Assembly (NCBI RefSeq): GCF_900110575.1
Contig: NZ_FOEF01000017.1
Location: 124,001-188,000, forward strand
Source of the DNA: Amycolatopsis saalfeldensis
GTDB taxonomy: Bacteria; Actinomycetota; Actinomycetes; Mycobacteriales; Pseudonocardiaceae
DNA: 64,000 bases
Direction of reading: 5' to 3'
Made by a program: the position numbers and the translations under genes. Positions 35,081-44,656 of the stretch are shown here, in pieces (positions within the stretch are counted from its first letter, which is position 1; every line of letters begins with the position of its first letter). The notes below the pieces were generated by a model, which was not told where the DNA came from, searched no databases, and was given only the letters and a program-made list of their open reading frames with translations.

Positions 35081-36277
35081 TCACCAGGTGACCGGCAGCC
35101 GGTACAGGCCGTAGATCAACGCGTCGTTCTTGAAGGGCAGTTCGCCGACCGGGGCCGCCAGCGCCAGCGTGGGCACGCGGCGGACCAGGGTGTCGAAGAC
35201 GATCTGCAGCTCGGTGCGGGCCAGGTTCTGGCCGAGGCACTGGTGCGGGCCGAAACCGAAGGCGACGTGGTGGCGCGCGCCGCGCTCGATGTCGAACGCG
35301 TCGGAGCCGGCGAACACCCCGGGGTCCCAGTTCGCGGCGTAGGTCATCACGACCACGCCCTCGCCGGCCTTGATGGTGACGCCGCCGATCTCGACGTCCT
35401 CTTTCGCCATCCGCGTGGTGTTGTCGACGATGGAGAAGTACCGCAGCAGCTCCTCGACGGCGACCGGCGTCTTGCCCGGGTCCGCCTTGATCGCCGCCAG
35501 CTGCCCGGGGTGCTCCAGCAGCCCCATGGTGCCGAGCGAGATCATGTTCGCCGTGGTCTCGTGCCCGGCCGCCAGCAGCAGGAACGACAGGCTGGTCAGT
35601 GCCGCGTGGTCGTACGTGCCTTCGGCCTTGCGCTTGACGATCTGACGGCTGATCAGGTCGTCACCCGGGTCCGCAGCCTTCGCCGTGACCAGGTCGCCGA
35701 GGTAGCCGGTCACGTTGTCCAGCGCCGCGCGCCGGTCGTCCTGGCTGGTCGCCCGGCTGATCAGCTTCTTGGTGTTCTCCTGGAAGAACTCGTGATCGGC
35801 GTACGGGACGCCGAGCATTTCGCAGATCACCAGCGAGGGCACCGGCAGGGAGAGCCGCTCGACCAGGTCGGCGGGCTTCGGGCCGGCCAGCATCTCGTCG
35901 ATCAGCTCGTCGACGATCTCCTGGATCCGCGGCTTCAGCTCCGCGATCCGCTTGACGGTGAACTCGCCGAGCACCGCCTTGCGCTCCGGGCCGTGCTGCG
36001 GCGCGTCCATCGCGAGCATCGTGCGCTCGGACTCGGAGCGGCGCAGCGCCTGGCCGCCCTTGACCAGTGTCGGGAAGGCCGGGTTGAACCGGTCGGCGGA
36101 GAACCGCGGGTCGTTGAGCACGGCCCGCACGTCCTCGTGCCGCGAGACCACCCAGGCCTGCTTGCCGTCCGGGATCCGCACCCGGTGGACCGGGTCCTGC
36201 TCCCGCGTCGCCGTGTACTCCTCGGGCGGCGCGAACGGGGACGTCCGGCTGATCGGGAGCTCTTCCATCGTGGTCAT
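35081..36277 (-). CDS. Cytochrome P450, copy 2 of a tandem trio
   Basis: 398 residues. Heme Cys C347 in FGFGPHQCLG, I-helix LLAAGHETTAN, ExxR in EELLR. The N-terminus reads PISRTSPFAPPEEYT. GGGGGAAG precedes the ATG, which is 10 bp after copy 3. It is the middle paralogue and looks closest to copy 1, with which it shares an almost identical heme-loop DNA segment. Substrate unknown. Confidence 0.93.
   Translation of the reverse strand: MTTMEELPISRTSPFAPPEEYTATREQDPVHRVRIPDGKQAWVVSRHEDVRAVLNDPRFSADRFNPAFPTLVKGGQALRRSESERTMLAMDAPQHGPERKAVLGEFTVKRIAELKPRIQEIVDELIDEMLAGPKPADLVERLSLPVPSLVICEMLGVPYADHEFFQENTKKLISRATSQDDRRAALDNVTGYLGDLVTAKAADPGDDLISRQIVKRKAEGTYDHAALTSLSFLLLAAGHETTANMISLGTMGLLEHPGQLAAIKADPGKTPVAVEELLRYFSIVDNTTRMAKEDVEIGGVTIKAGEGVVVMTYAANWDPGVFAGSDAFDIERGARHHVAFGFGPHQCLGQNLARTELQIVFDTLVRRVPTLALAAPVGELPFKNDALIYGLYRLPVTW
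35187..35295 (-). repeat. Near-identical block shared with P450 copy 1 (second copy)
   Basis: Partner of 33968-34076, with three mismatches in 109 bp. The corresponding part of copy 3 (around 36400-36505) is clearly more diverged. Confidence 0.85.
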
Positions 36278-36287
36278 GGCTTCCCCC

Positions 36288-37505
36288 TCACCAGGCGACG
36301 GGCAGGCGGTGGATGCCGAAGATCGCGGAGTCGTGCTTGAACGCCAGCTCGGCGACCGGGGTGGCCAGCTTGAGCGTGGGGATGCGGCGGAACAGCGTGT
36401 CGAACACGATCTGCAGCTCCATCCGCGCCAGGTTCTGGCCGAGGCACTGGTGGACGCCGAAGCCGAAGGCCACGTGATGGCGGGCGCCGCGGGTGATGTC
36501 GAGCTTGCCCGGCTCGGGGAACGCCTCGCCGTCGAAGTTCGCGGCGTGGCTCAGGCCCAGCACGCCCTGGCCCTCGTGGATGGTGACGCCGCCGATCTCG
36601 ATGTCCGCCGTCGCGACGCGGGTGGTGGCGAACTCCGCGATGGTGAAGTAGCGCAGCAGCTCCTCGATCGCGTCGAGGGTCTTGCCCGGGTCGGCCTTGA
36701 CCACCTCGAGCTGCTCGGGGTGCTCCAGCAGCGCGACGGTGCCGAGCGAGATCATGTTCGCCGTGGTCTCGTGCCCGGCGATGAGCAGCAGGAAGGCCAT
36801 CGCCACGAGGCTTTCGCGCTCGTAGTTGCCCTCTTCGCGGCCCTTCACGATCTGACGGCCGAGCAGGTCGTCGGTCGGGGCCTGCTCCTTCTTCTCGACC
36901 AGATCGTGCAGGTAGTCCCGCAGCGCCTCCACGGTCGCCAGGCGCTCTTCCCCAGTCGCGTCGCGGTTGAGCAGCCGGCTGCTGTGCGCCTGGAAGAAAT
37001 CGTGATCGGTGTAGGGGACACCGAGCTGCTCGCAGATCACCAGCGACGGCACCGGCAGCGAGAGCGCCGACACCAGGTCGGCGGGCTGGTCCCCGGCCAG
37101 CATCCCGTCGATGCACTCGTCGACGATCTCCTGGATGCGCGGCTGCAGGGCCTTCATCCGCTTGACGGTGAACTCGCCCACCACGGCCCGGCGGGCGGGG
37201 CCGTGCTCCGGCGGGTCCATGTTGATCAGCGACGGCTTGAGCCGGCGCTCCCCGGGCTTCTGCTGCTGGACGTTCCGGAAGAGGTTCGGGAAGCCGGGGT
37301 TGAACCGGTCGGAGCTGAACCTGGCGTCGTTCAGCATGGCGCGGACGTCCTCGTGCCTCGTGAGCACCCAGGCCTCCTGGCCGGAATCGAGCTCGACGAG
37401 CCGGGCCCTGGCCTTCTGGAACCGCTCGTACGCCGGTGGCGGCGCGAACGGGTCAGTGCGCGTCATCGGGAAGCTGGCGAGCTCGGGTTCGGCAACTTCA
37501 GTCAT
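36288..37505 (-). CDS. Cytochrome P450, copy 3 of a tandem trio (promoter-proximal)
   Basis: 405 residues. Heme Cys C354 in FGFGVHQCLG, I-helix LLIAGHETTAN, ExxR in EELLRYF. The N-terminus reads FPMTRTDPFAPPPAY. AAGGGGAC precedes the ATG. First gene of the P450-P450-P450-ferredoxin operon, facing a TetR gene across a 205-bp gap with an inverted repeat. Confidence 0.93.
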   Translation of the reverse strand: MTEVAEPELASFPMTRTDPFAPPPAYERFQKARARLVELDSGQEAWVLTRHEDVRAMLNDARFSSDRFNPGFPNLFRNVQQQKPGERRLKPSLINMDPPEHGPARRAVVGEFTVKRMKALQPRIQEIVDECIDGMLAGDQPADLVSALSLPVPSLVICEQLGVPYTDHDFFQAHSSRLLNRDATGEERLATVEALRDYLHDLVEKKEQAPTDDLLGRQIVKGREEGNYERESLVAMAFLLLIAGHETTANMISLGTVALLEHPEQLEVVKADPGKTLDAIEELLRYFTIAEFATTRVATADIEIGGVTIHEGQGVLGLSHAANFDGEAFPEPGKLDITRGARHHVAFGFGVHQCLGQNLARMELQIVFDTLFRRIPTLKLATPVAELAFKHDSAIFGIHRLPVAW

Positions 37506-37560
37506 GATCGAGTCCCCTTTGTGCGGTTTGAACCTGTACGGAACGTATGTGGAGGACTAC

Positions 37561-37595
37561 ATTCCGGTTCGTGGTCCACGGTACCGAAACGGAAT
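37561..37595. promoter_or_regulatory. Candidate TetR operator for the P450 operon
   Basis: Inverted arms ATTCCGGTTCG (37561-37571) and CGAAACGGAAT (37585-37595) match at 10 of 11 positions around a 13-bp centre, within the P450/TetR divergent gap. A related half (GTACGGAACGTA) lies at about 37536-37547. Confidence 0.6.
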
Positions 37596-37710
37596 ATCTT
37601 CGTCCACTAGCAAAGGGGTGACGGGTCGTGTTCGCAGTACGTCGACTGCTGACCATGCGAGAATTCGGACTCGTAGTGGATCCGAACGGGCTAGGCGGAA
37701 GGGCGGGGCC

Positions 37711-38343
37711 ATGAGCGCAGACCCCCAGATTCCCTTGAGGGCGGACGCGCGGCGCAACCGTGACCAGATCATCGCGGCGGCGCGCCTGATCTTCGCGGAG
37801 TACGGCCCCGAAGTGCCGATGGAGGAGATCGCCCGCTCGGCGGGGGTCGGCGTCGGCACGCTCTACCGGCGGTTCCCCGACCGTGAGGCCCTGATCCGCG
37901 AGGTCGCGGTCGACAACTTCTCCCGGGTGCTCCAGGACGCCCGCGCGGCCATCACCGAAGAGCCGACCTGGTGGCAGGCGCTGGTCCGGCTGCTGTACCA
38001 GTCCGTGGAGCTGCACCTGTCGATCCAGCTGGCGATGCTGTCGAAGAAGGCGCTGGAGATCGTCAAGGACGACCCGGCGATCACCCAGCTGCGCGACGAC
38101 CTGCTGGTCGAGGTCGACACCATGGTCCGTGGCGCGCAGGAGGAGGGCGACCTGCGCCCGGATGTCGGCGCGGGCGACGTGGCGATGCTGTTCGCCTTGC
38201 TGCTACGCCAGATGGAGTCGCGCCGCCCGGAGATCGCGGAGATGTCCACCGCCCGCTGCATCACGATCATGATCGACGGCCTCCGGGCCAACCCGGGCAC
38301 CCCGCTGCCCGGCCGCCCGCTGAACCGGCACGACATCAACTGA
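37711..38343 (+). CDS. TetR-family regulator of the P450 operon
   Basis: 210 residues from ATG 37711 (GGGCGGGG upstream). Helix-turn-helix at about residues 30-66 (VPMEEIARSAGVGVGTLYRRFPDRE). The C-terminal domain is the SBP/TetR_C type seen in many actinobacterial regulators of oxidative enzymes. It is divergent from the three P450 genes with a dyad between, so local repression released by a small hydrophobic ligand is the simplest model. Its end overlaps the convergent membrane protein gene by 8 bp. Confidence 0.9.
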   Translation: MSADPQIPLRADARRNRDQIIAAARLIFAEYGPEVPMEEIARSAGVGVGTLYRRFPDREALIREVAVDNFSRVLQDARAAITEEPTWWQALVRLLYQSVELHLSIQLAMLSKKALEIVKDDPAITQLRDDLLVEVDTMVRGAQEEGDLRPDVGAGDVAMLFALLLRQMESRRPEIAEMSTARCITIMIDGLRANPGTPLPGRPLNRHDIN

Positions 38344-38839
38344 GCCGGGGGACCGCCCGCCGGACGAAGGCCGCCGCGAATCCGCCGGATACGGCCAGCA
38401 GGAGCGCGGGCAGCAGCCCGGCCAGCGGCAAGTCGAAGCTGATCTCGACTTTGCTGAAGTTGATGCTGAGCGCCAGCGGCAGGATGACGAAGCTGAGCAC
38501 GGTTTCGGCGAAGCCCGAGAGCCAGAGCACGATCACGTTCCGCCGGGCGGCGAAGCCGGCGTTGCGGTCGAGATACCCGGAGGCGACGTGCTCGGGCAGG
38601 CTCAGGACGATCACCGCGACGGCGAACCCTTCGATCACGGCCGCCGCCTGCAATCCGACCATCATCCCGGTCAACGGGAGCCGCGGCGCCCACCGGACCG
38701 CGAGGAAGACGATCGCCACGGTCGTGACGATGGTCAGCCCCAGCTGCCCGAGCCCGACGGGCCGGGCCGAGCGCCGGATCCGCGCCACCAGGTCCGGCGG
38801 GATCGGCTGGTAGGACACCGGTTTGCGGGCGCGGGCCAT
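38336..38839 (-). CDS. Unknown four-helix membrane protein
   Basis: 167 residues. The N-terminus is basic (MARARKPVSYQP), then hydrophobic segments at about 31-49, 56-82, 101-124 and 137-158. No motif I recognise; the short loops and lack of charged pore residues give no function. It overlaps the convergent TetR gene end. It is separated by 70 bp from the aldehyde dehydrogenase gene upstream on the same strand, so it could be the last member of that operon. Confidence 0.7.
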   Translation of the reverse strand: MARARKPVSYQPIPPDLVARIRRSARPVGLGQLGLTIVTTVAIVFLAVRWAPRLPLTGMMVGLQAAAVIEGFAVAVIVLSLPEHVASGYLDRNAGFAARRNVIVLWLSGFAETVLSFVILPLALSINFSKVEISFDLPLAGLLPALLLAVSGGFAAAFVRRAVPRLS

Positions 38840-38909
38840 CGTCGTCGTTCCCCCTGTTGTGGGCGGCCACCTGGCCCCGGCGCGCGCCGGGGCCAGGGTC
38901 CACCGAACC

Positions 38910-39771
38910 TCAAACGCCGATCGGGTGCCAGACGGTCTTCGCCTCGAGGTAGCGGCGCAGGCGCGAGAGGTCGGGCCGCGCGGTCCAGTCCGGGTCCGCG
39001 TCGGGGACGGTCAGGACGCGCTTCACGGTGCCCGCCGCCTCCTGGGCCAGCTTCACGCGGTCGTCGACCGAGGCGCCGGTCGGGTCGAGGGCGTTGACGT
39101 CGCCGTGCGAGGCCAGCCACGGGCCCAGTTCGGCGGCGTGGCCGGTGAGGATGTTCGCGACGCCGCCCGGCAGGTCGGACGTCGCCAGCACCTCCGACAG
39201 GGTGATCGCGGGCAGCGGCCGCTCGGCGCTGGAGACGACCACGGCGGTGGAACCCGTGGCCAGCACCGGCGCGAGCACGCTCACCAGGCCCAGCAGCGAG
39301 GACTCCTGCGGTGCCAGCACCCCGACCACCCCCGTCGGCTCCGGGACGGTGAACGAGAAGTACGGCCCCGACACCGGGTTCGCCGAGCCGAGCACGGCCG
39401 CGATCTTGTCCGTCCAGCCCGCGTACCAGACCCAGCGGTCGATGGCAGTGTCCACAAGAGACTCGGCCTTGCGGTCGGACAGTCCCTCCGACGCCGCGAC
39501 CTCGGCGGTGAACTGGCCGCGCCGGCCCTCCAGCATCTCGGCGACGCGGTAGAGCACCTGGCCGCGGTTGTACGCCGTGGCACCGGACCAGCCGCCGAAC
39601 GCCTTGCGCGCGGCCACCACGGCGTCCCGTGTGTCCTTGCGCGACGCGTGCGCCGCGTTGGCCAGGAACTTGCCCTTCGGGTCGGTGACCGGGTACACCC
39701 GGCCGGACTCCGAACGCGGGAACTTGCCGCCGATGTAGAGCTTGTACGTCTTGGCAACGGAAATGCGCGAC

Positions 39772-39779
<8 letters not shown>
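38910..39779 (-). CDS. Half-length aldehyde dehydrogenase-like protein without catalytic residues
   Basis: 289 residues against about 480 for a normal enzyme. The N-terminal NAD-binding half is recognisable (YIGGKFPRSESG, VYPVTDPKGK, EPTGVVGVLAP, ATGSTAVVVSSAERP). The usual WNFP becomes APQESSLLG, and both the general-base Glu (ELGG) and the nucleophile Cys are absent because the chain ends with a short unrelated tail (LSRLRRYLEAKTVWHPIGV). Its start overlaps the stop of the active enzyme by 8 bp. The frame is clean, so this looks like a maintained non-catalytic partner rather than a fresh pseudogene. Confidence 0.8.
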
Positions 39780-41205
<1,426 letters not shown>

Positions 41206-41206
41206 G

Positions 41207-42181
41207 TCAGTCCACCGTCACGTAATCGGGGCCGCTGTAGTGGCCGTCCACCTGGGTGCGCCGCTGGAGCAGCAGGTCGTTGAGCAGGCTGGAGGCGCCG
41301 AACCGGAACAGGTCCGGGGTCAGCCACGCCTCGCCGGCCACCTCGTGCACCGCCACCAGGTACTTGATCGCGTCCTTGGTGGTCCGGATGCCCCCCGCGG
41401 GCTTGACGCCGCGCAGCTCGCCGGTCTGCGCGTGCCAGTCGTGCACCGCCTGCAGCATCACGTGGGTGACGGGCAGCGTCGCGGCGGGGGAGACCTTTCC
41501 GGTGGAGGTCTTGATGAAGTCGCCGCCGGCCAGCAGCGCCAGCCAGGACGCGCGGCGGACGTTGTCGTACGTCGCCAGCTCGCCCGTTTCGAGGATCACC
41601 TTGAGGTGGGCCTCGCCGCAGGCCGCCTTGATGGCACGGATCTCGTCGAACACGCTCATGTAGCGGCCTTCGAGGAACGCGCCGCGGTCGATCACCATGT
41701 CGACCTCGTGCGCGCCCGCTTCGACGGCGAGACGCGTGTCGGCCAGCTTCACCTCACGGCTGGTGCGCCCGGCCGGGAAGCCGGTGGCGACGCTCGCCAC
41801 GTGCACCCCGCTGGTCCCGAGCGCCTCGACGGCGGCCTCGACCATGTCCGGGTACACGCACACCGCGGCCACACGCGGGCAGTCCTGCCGCTCCGGGTCC
41901 GGCCGCACGGCCTTGGCCGCGAGCCCGCGGACCTTGCCGCGGGTGTCGGCGCCCTCGAGCGTGGTCAGGTCGACCATCGAGATGGCGGTGTCGATCGCCC
42001 AGCGCTTGGCGTCCTTCTTGATGGAACGGGTGGCCAGGCCCGCCGCGCGCTGCTCGACGCCGACCTGGTCGACGCCGGGCAGCCCGTGGAGGAACCGCCG
42101 CAGGCTCGCCTCGTCGCGAGTCACGTCCGCCAGTGGCGCCGGGGTGGCCGGCGCCGCTGACGAGCTGGTGGTAGCTGTCAT
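41207..42181 (-). CDS. deoC: Deoxyribose-phosphate aldolase
   Basis: 324 residues from ATG 42181. Cleaves 2-deoxyribose-5-phosphate to acetaldehyde and glyceraldehyde-3-phosphate. The Schiff-base Lys K224 (DFIKTSTGK) and the second Lys K260 (VKPAGGIRT) are present, as is the ASVATGFPAG strand. The N-terminus is about 60 residues longer than the E. coli-size enzyme, as in many actinobacterial forms. No ribosome site precedes the ATG, and TACACT lies 7 bases upstream, so a leaderless start is possible. Followed by two aldehyde dehydrogenase genes. Confidence 0.95.
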   Translation of the reverse strand: MTATTSSSAAPATPAPLADVTRDEASLRRFLHGLPGVDQVGVEQRAAGLATRSIKKDAKRWAIDTAISMVDLTTLEGADTRGKVRGLAAKAVRPDPERQDCPRVAAVCVYPDMVEAAVEALGTSGVHVASVATGFPAGRTSREVKLADTRLAVEAGAHEVDMVIDRGAFLEGRYMSVFDEIRAIKAACGEAHLKVILETGELATYDNVRRASWLALLAGGDFIKTSTGKVSPAATLPVTHVMLQAVHDWHAQTGELRGVKPAGGIRTTKDAIKYLVAVHEVAGEAWLTPDLFRFGASSLLNDLLLQRRTQVDGHYSGPDYVTVD

Positions 42182-42204
42182 ACGGGTGAGTGTAGGTGGG
42201 CCCT

Positions 42205-43398
42205 TCAGAGCGCGGAGCGGAACAGCGGGGCGTACTCCGCCTTCGCCGCCGGTGCCGAGGCCGGCGGCGGGGTGAAGGCGCAGAACTCGTTCACGAACGG
42301 GACCTGGCGCAGCAGCCGCTGGCGGGGGTTCGCGGTGATGTCCAGTGTCGCGACCGTGGTGATCTGCCGTGGTGTGGCGGCGTCCTTGAACGCCAGCGTG
42401 TTGTACCCGGCCACGTCGCCCGCGTGGCCCCACAGCGTGATCGGCGTGCCGCAGATCGGGGTGAGGTCGAAGCGCATCAGGCCGAGGCCGTACGCATAGC
42501 CCTGGTCGACTCCGGTGGGGGTGTCGACGGCGGGCACGGTCTGCTGCATTTCGGCCAGCTGCGCGGCCGGCAGCAGCCGGCCGCCGAGCAGGGCGTCGAG
42601 GAAGCGGTTGACGTCCGGGCCGCTGGAGACGAGCTGCCCGGCGCCGAGGTAACGCGAGTAGTTGTACGTCGTCACGTCGGTGATCGGGTGCGGCACCGGG
42701 TACGCCTGCTCGTAGCCGTGCGCGGCGGGCCGGGGGAGGAACGGGAAGTCACCGGGCAGGAAGGTGCTGTGCAGGCCCAGCGGCCGCGCGATCCGTTCGT
42801 CGAGCACCTTGGCGAGTGGCTCGCCGGTGATCTTCTCGACCAGCAGGCCGAGAATGTTGAAGCCGGTATTGGAGTACGACCAGCCGGTGCCGGGCGCGAA
42901 CAGCAGCGGCTGCGTGGTGCTCAGCCGCACCGACTCGGCCCCGTCGAAGTGCTCGAACCGTTCGGTGTCGAGTTCCGGCAGCGTCGCCCAGGTGTAGGCG
43001 AGCGGCAGGTCGCGCGGCACGCCCGAAGTGTGCTGCAACAGCTCGTGCACGGTGATCGGCTGGGGGTAGGGCAGCAGCCCGGGCAGCCGTTGCTGCACCA
43101 CGTCGTCCAGCGAAAGGCGGTGCTCGGCGACGAGCTGGAGCACCAGCGTCGCGGTGAACACCTTGGACACGCTGCCGACGCGGAACTGCCCCGATGGATC
43201 AGGCTTGCCCGGCCGGTCGAGGTCGAGCCGTCCGCTGGACCCGCGCCACTCCGGCGCAGCGGCGGCCATGCCCGGTATACCGGCCGCGGTGGCCGCGTCC
43301 ATGGCGGCTTGGCGGCGGTCCACCGAAGCGCCGGCGGGCGCCGCGGTGACCAGCGCGGCGACGGTGACGGTGCTCAGCAGCGCGCGGAAAAGGCGCAT
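42205..43398 (-). CDS. Secreted serine hydrolase, beta-lactamase/DD-peptidase (class C-like) family
   Basis: 397 residues. Signal peptide (about 1-24, APAGA end). The class C/R61-type motifs are S76-V-S-K79 (nucleophile and base), YSNTGF as the Tyr-Ser-Asn motif, and HAG as the third motif in LWGHAGDVAGY. This places it with DD-peptidases and esterases of the R61/EstB type rather than clear beta-lactamases. It acts outside the cell on peptidoglycan or an ester/peptide; the substrate is undetermined. It lies 23 bp upstream of deoC on the same strand. Confidence 0.9.
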   Translation of the reverse strand: MRLFRALLSTVTVAALVTAAPAGASVDRRQAAMDAATAAGIPGMAAAAPEWRGSSGRLDLDRPGKPDPSGQFRVGSVSKVFTATLVLQLVAEHRLSLDDVVQQRLPGLLPYPQPITVHELLQHTSGVPRDLPLAYTWATLPELDTERFEHFDGAESVRLSTTQPLLFAPGTGWSYSNTGFNILGLLVEKITGEPLAKVLDERIARPLGLHSTFLPGDFPFLPRPAAHGYEQAYPVPHPITDVTTYNYSRYLGAGQLVSSGPDVNRFLDALLGGRLLPAAQLAEMQQTVPAVDTPTGVDQGYAYGLGLMRFDLTPICGTPITLWGHAGDVAGYNTLAFKDAATPRQITTVATLDITANPRQRLLRQVPFVNEFCAFTPPPASAPAAKAEYAPLFRSAL

Positions 43399-43421
43399 CT
43401 GTAGTTCCCCCAGTGGTTTGT

Positions 43422-44072
43422 TCAGCCCTCGATCTGCTGGTTGTCGCGCTTGGCGGGCTTGCGATAGACGACCACGCCGCCCCAGAAGGCGAGGCCGTTG
43501 ATGGTGACGGTCGGCGCGGTCGGCGGCGCGGGCTGGGCGCCGGAGCGGTCCTCCAGGACGAAGCCGCCCATCAGGCCGATGCCGGTGACGTCGACGTTGA
43601 TGTCGTCGGGCACGGTGATCTCGATGCCGCCCATGATCGCGACGGCGGTGATCGTCGAGTGCTTCTCCGAGAACCGGGCCGCGCGCAGGTCGATCTCGGT
43701 GCCGCCCCAGAACGCGACGCTGGTGTGCTGGGACGGCAGCACCCAGCTGCCCTTGCGCTGGGCGCCGGACATCACGGCGATCGAAAGCGTCGAACCCGGG
43801 TGGCCGCCGACGCGGTTGTCCGGGAAGCCCAGCGCGCGGGTGGGGGCGGGCTGCAGCGCCGCGGACGTGCTGGTGACCGGCAGGTCGGCGGTCATCGGTT
43901 TCAGCTCGCCCATCGTCTTCGCCGCGTAGACCGATGTCAGCCGCTCCTCGAGCTCGGCCATCGTGATGCGGCCCTCGGACAGCGCCTGGTGCAGGACCTG
44001 TGCGACCTGCTCGCGATCGGCGTCGGACGCCCGCATCTGCTCGGGGCCGGGGATGTCTGGGTCTTGACTCAC
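43422..44072 (-). CDS. DUF1707 and LiaF-like domain protein
   Basis: 216 residues from GTG 44072 (VSQDPDIPGP). The N-terminal DUF1707 domain spans about residues 13-65 (MRASDADREQVAQVLHQAL, then SEGRITMAELEERL). A Pro/Ala linker leads to a C-terminal beta-helix like the LiaF/cell-wall-active-antibiotic response domain, with repeated VAFWGG, AIMGG, GLMGG and AFWGG turns. No transmembrane segment is present. DUF1707 proteins in actinobacteria are linked with envelope stress; the exact role is unknown. It is 23 bp ahead of the serine hydrolase gene. Confidence 0.88.
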   Translation of the reverse strand: MSQDPDIPGPEQMRASDADREQVAQVLHQALSEGRITMAELEERLTSVYAAKTMGELKPMTADLPVTSTSAALQPAPTRALGFPDNRVGGHPGSTLSIAVMSGAQRKGSWVLPSQHTSVAFWGGTEIDLRAARFSEKHSTITAVAIMGGIEITVPDDINVDVTGIGLMGGFVLEDRSGAQPAPPTAPTVTINGLAFWGGVVVYRKPAKRDNQQIEG

Positions 44073-44143
44073 CCGGCGCAGCCTAGCCCCGGCCGGGTGC
44101 GCCCGGCGTCCGTCGAACGATGGATAAGGGTCAGAATGGGCCG

Positions 44144-44590
44144 ATGCCATCCGCTTTGGTGGGGACTCTCGTGCTGCCGGACGGCGCCGAGCTGCGCGGC
44201 CGCGGCCTCGGCCGGCCCCGGCCCGAAGGCCCGGACCCGGACTACGGCCTCTATCTCGGCTCGAACCGGCTGCGCCGTCGGCACGACGACGGGCTCACGT
44301 GGGACCACGACTGGATCCGCTGGCCGGACTTCCTGCTACCCCTGGACTGGGCCGAGGCCCGCAACCGGATTCTGGGGTTGCACTCTCGCGCGCTGGCGGG
44401 CGAGGCCGTGGAGGTGGCTTGTCACGGCGGCGTCGGCCGGACCGGCACGGTGCTGGCCTGCCTGGCCACGGCGTCCGGCCTGACTCCGGGCGAAGCCGTC
44501 GCGTGGGTGCGGGAGAACCACCACCACCGCGCCGTGGAGACGGCCTGGCAACGGCGGTGGGTGCGCTGGTTCGCTGCGCAGGACTCGTGA
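44144..44590 (+). CDS. Small cysteine-phosphatase-like protein
   Basis: 148 residues from ATG 44144; ATG 44120 is also in frame and start choice is uncertain. The dual-specificity phosphatase signature HCX5R is present as CHGGVGRTG, with a conserved general-acid loop candidate in the WPDF segment (WIRWPDFLLPLDW). The remainder is Trp/His-rich (WVRENHHHRAVETAW). It could dephosphorylate protein tyrosine or a small phosphoester; the actinobacterial family is not characterised as far as I know. Its stop codon lies inside a 16-bp inverted repeat. Confidence 0.8.
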   Translation: MPSALVGTLVLPDGAELRGRGLGRPRPEGPDPDYGLYLGSNRLRRRHDDGLTWDHDWIRWPDFLLPLDWAEARNRILGLHSRALAGEAVEVACHGGVGRTGTVLACLATASGLTPGEAVAWVRENHHHRAVETAWQRRWVRWFAAQDS

Positions 44591-44632
44591 GTGTTCGCGA
44601 CGGTCAGAACCGGTTTGAACACTCACGAGTCC
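44581..44632. repeat. Perfect 16-bp inverted repeat over the phosphatase stop codon
   Basis: GGACTCGTGAGTGTTC (44581-44596) and its exact reverse complement (44617-44632) around a 20-nt centre, between two codirectional genes. It may be a terminator without a T-run or a member of a dispersed palindromic repeat family. Confidence 0.7.
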
Positions 44633-44656
44633 GGCCTGCCAGCTAAGTTGTGCGGC

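Noticed and set aside
33627..37505. Reading the P450 trio as part of a natural-product cluster
   Set aside because: No cyclase, PKS, NRPS or glycosyltransferase genes are found within the window; neighbours are catabolic or transport genes.
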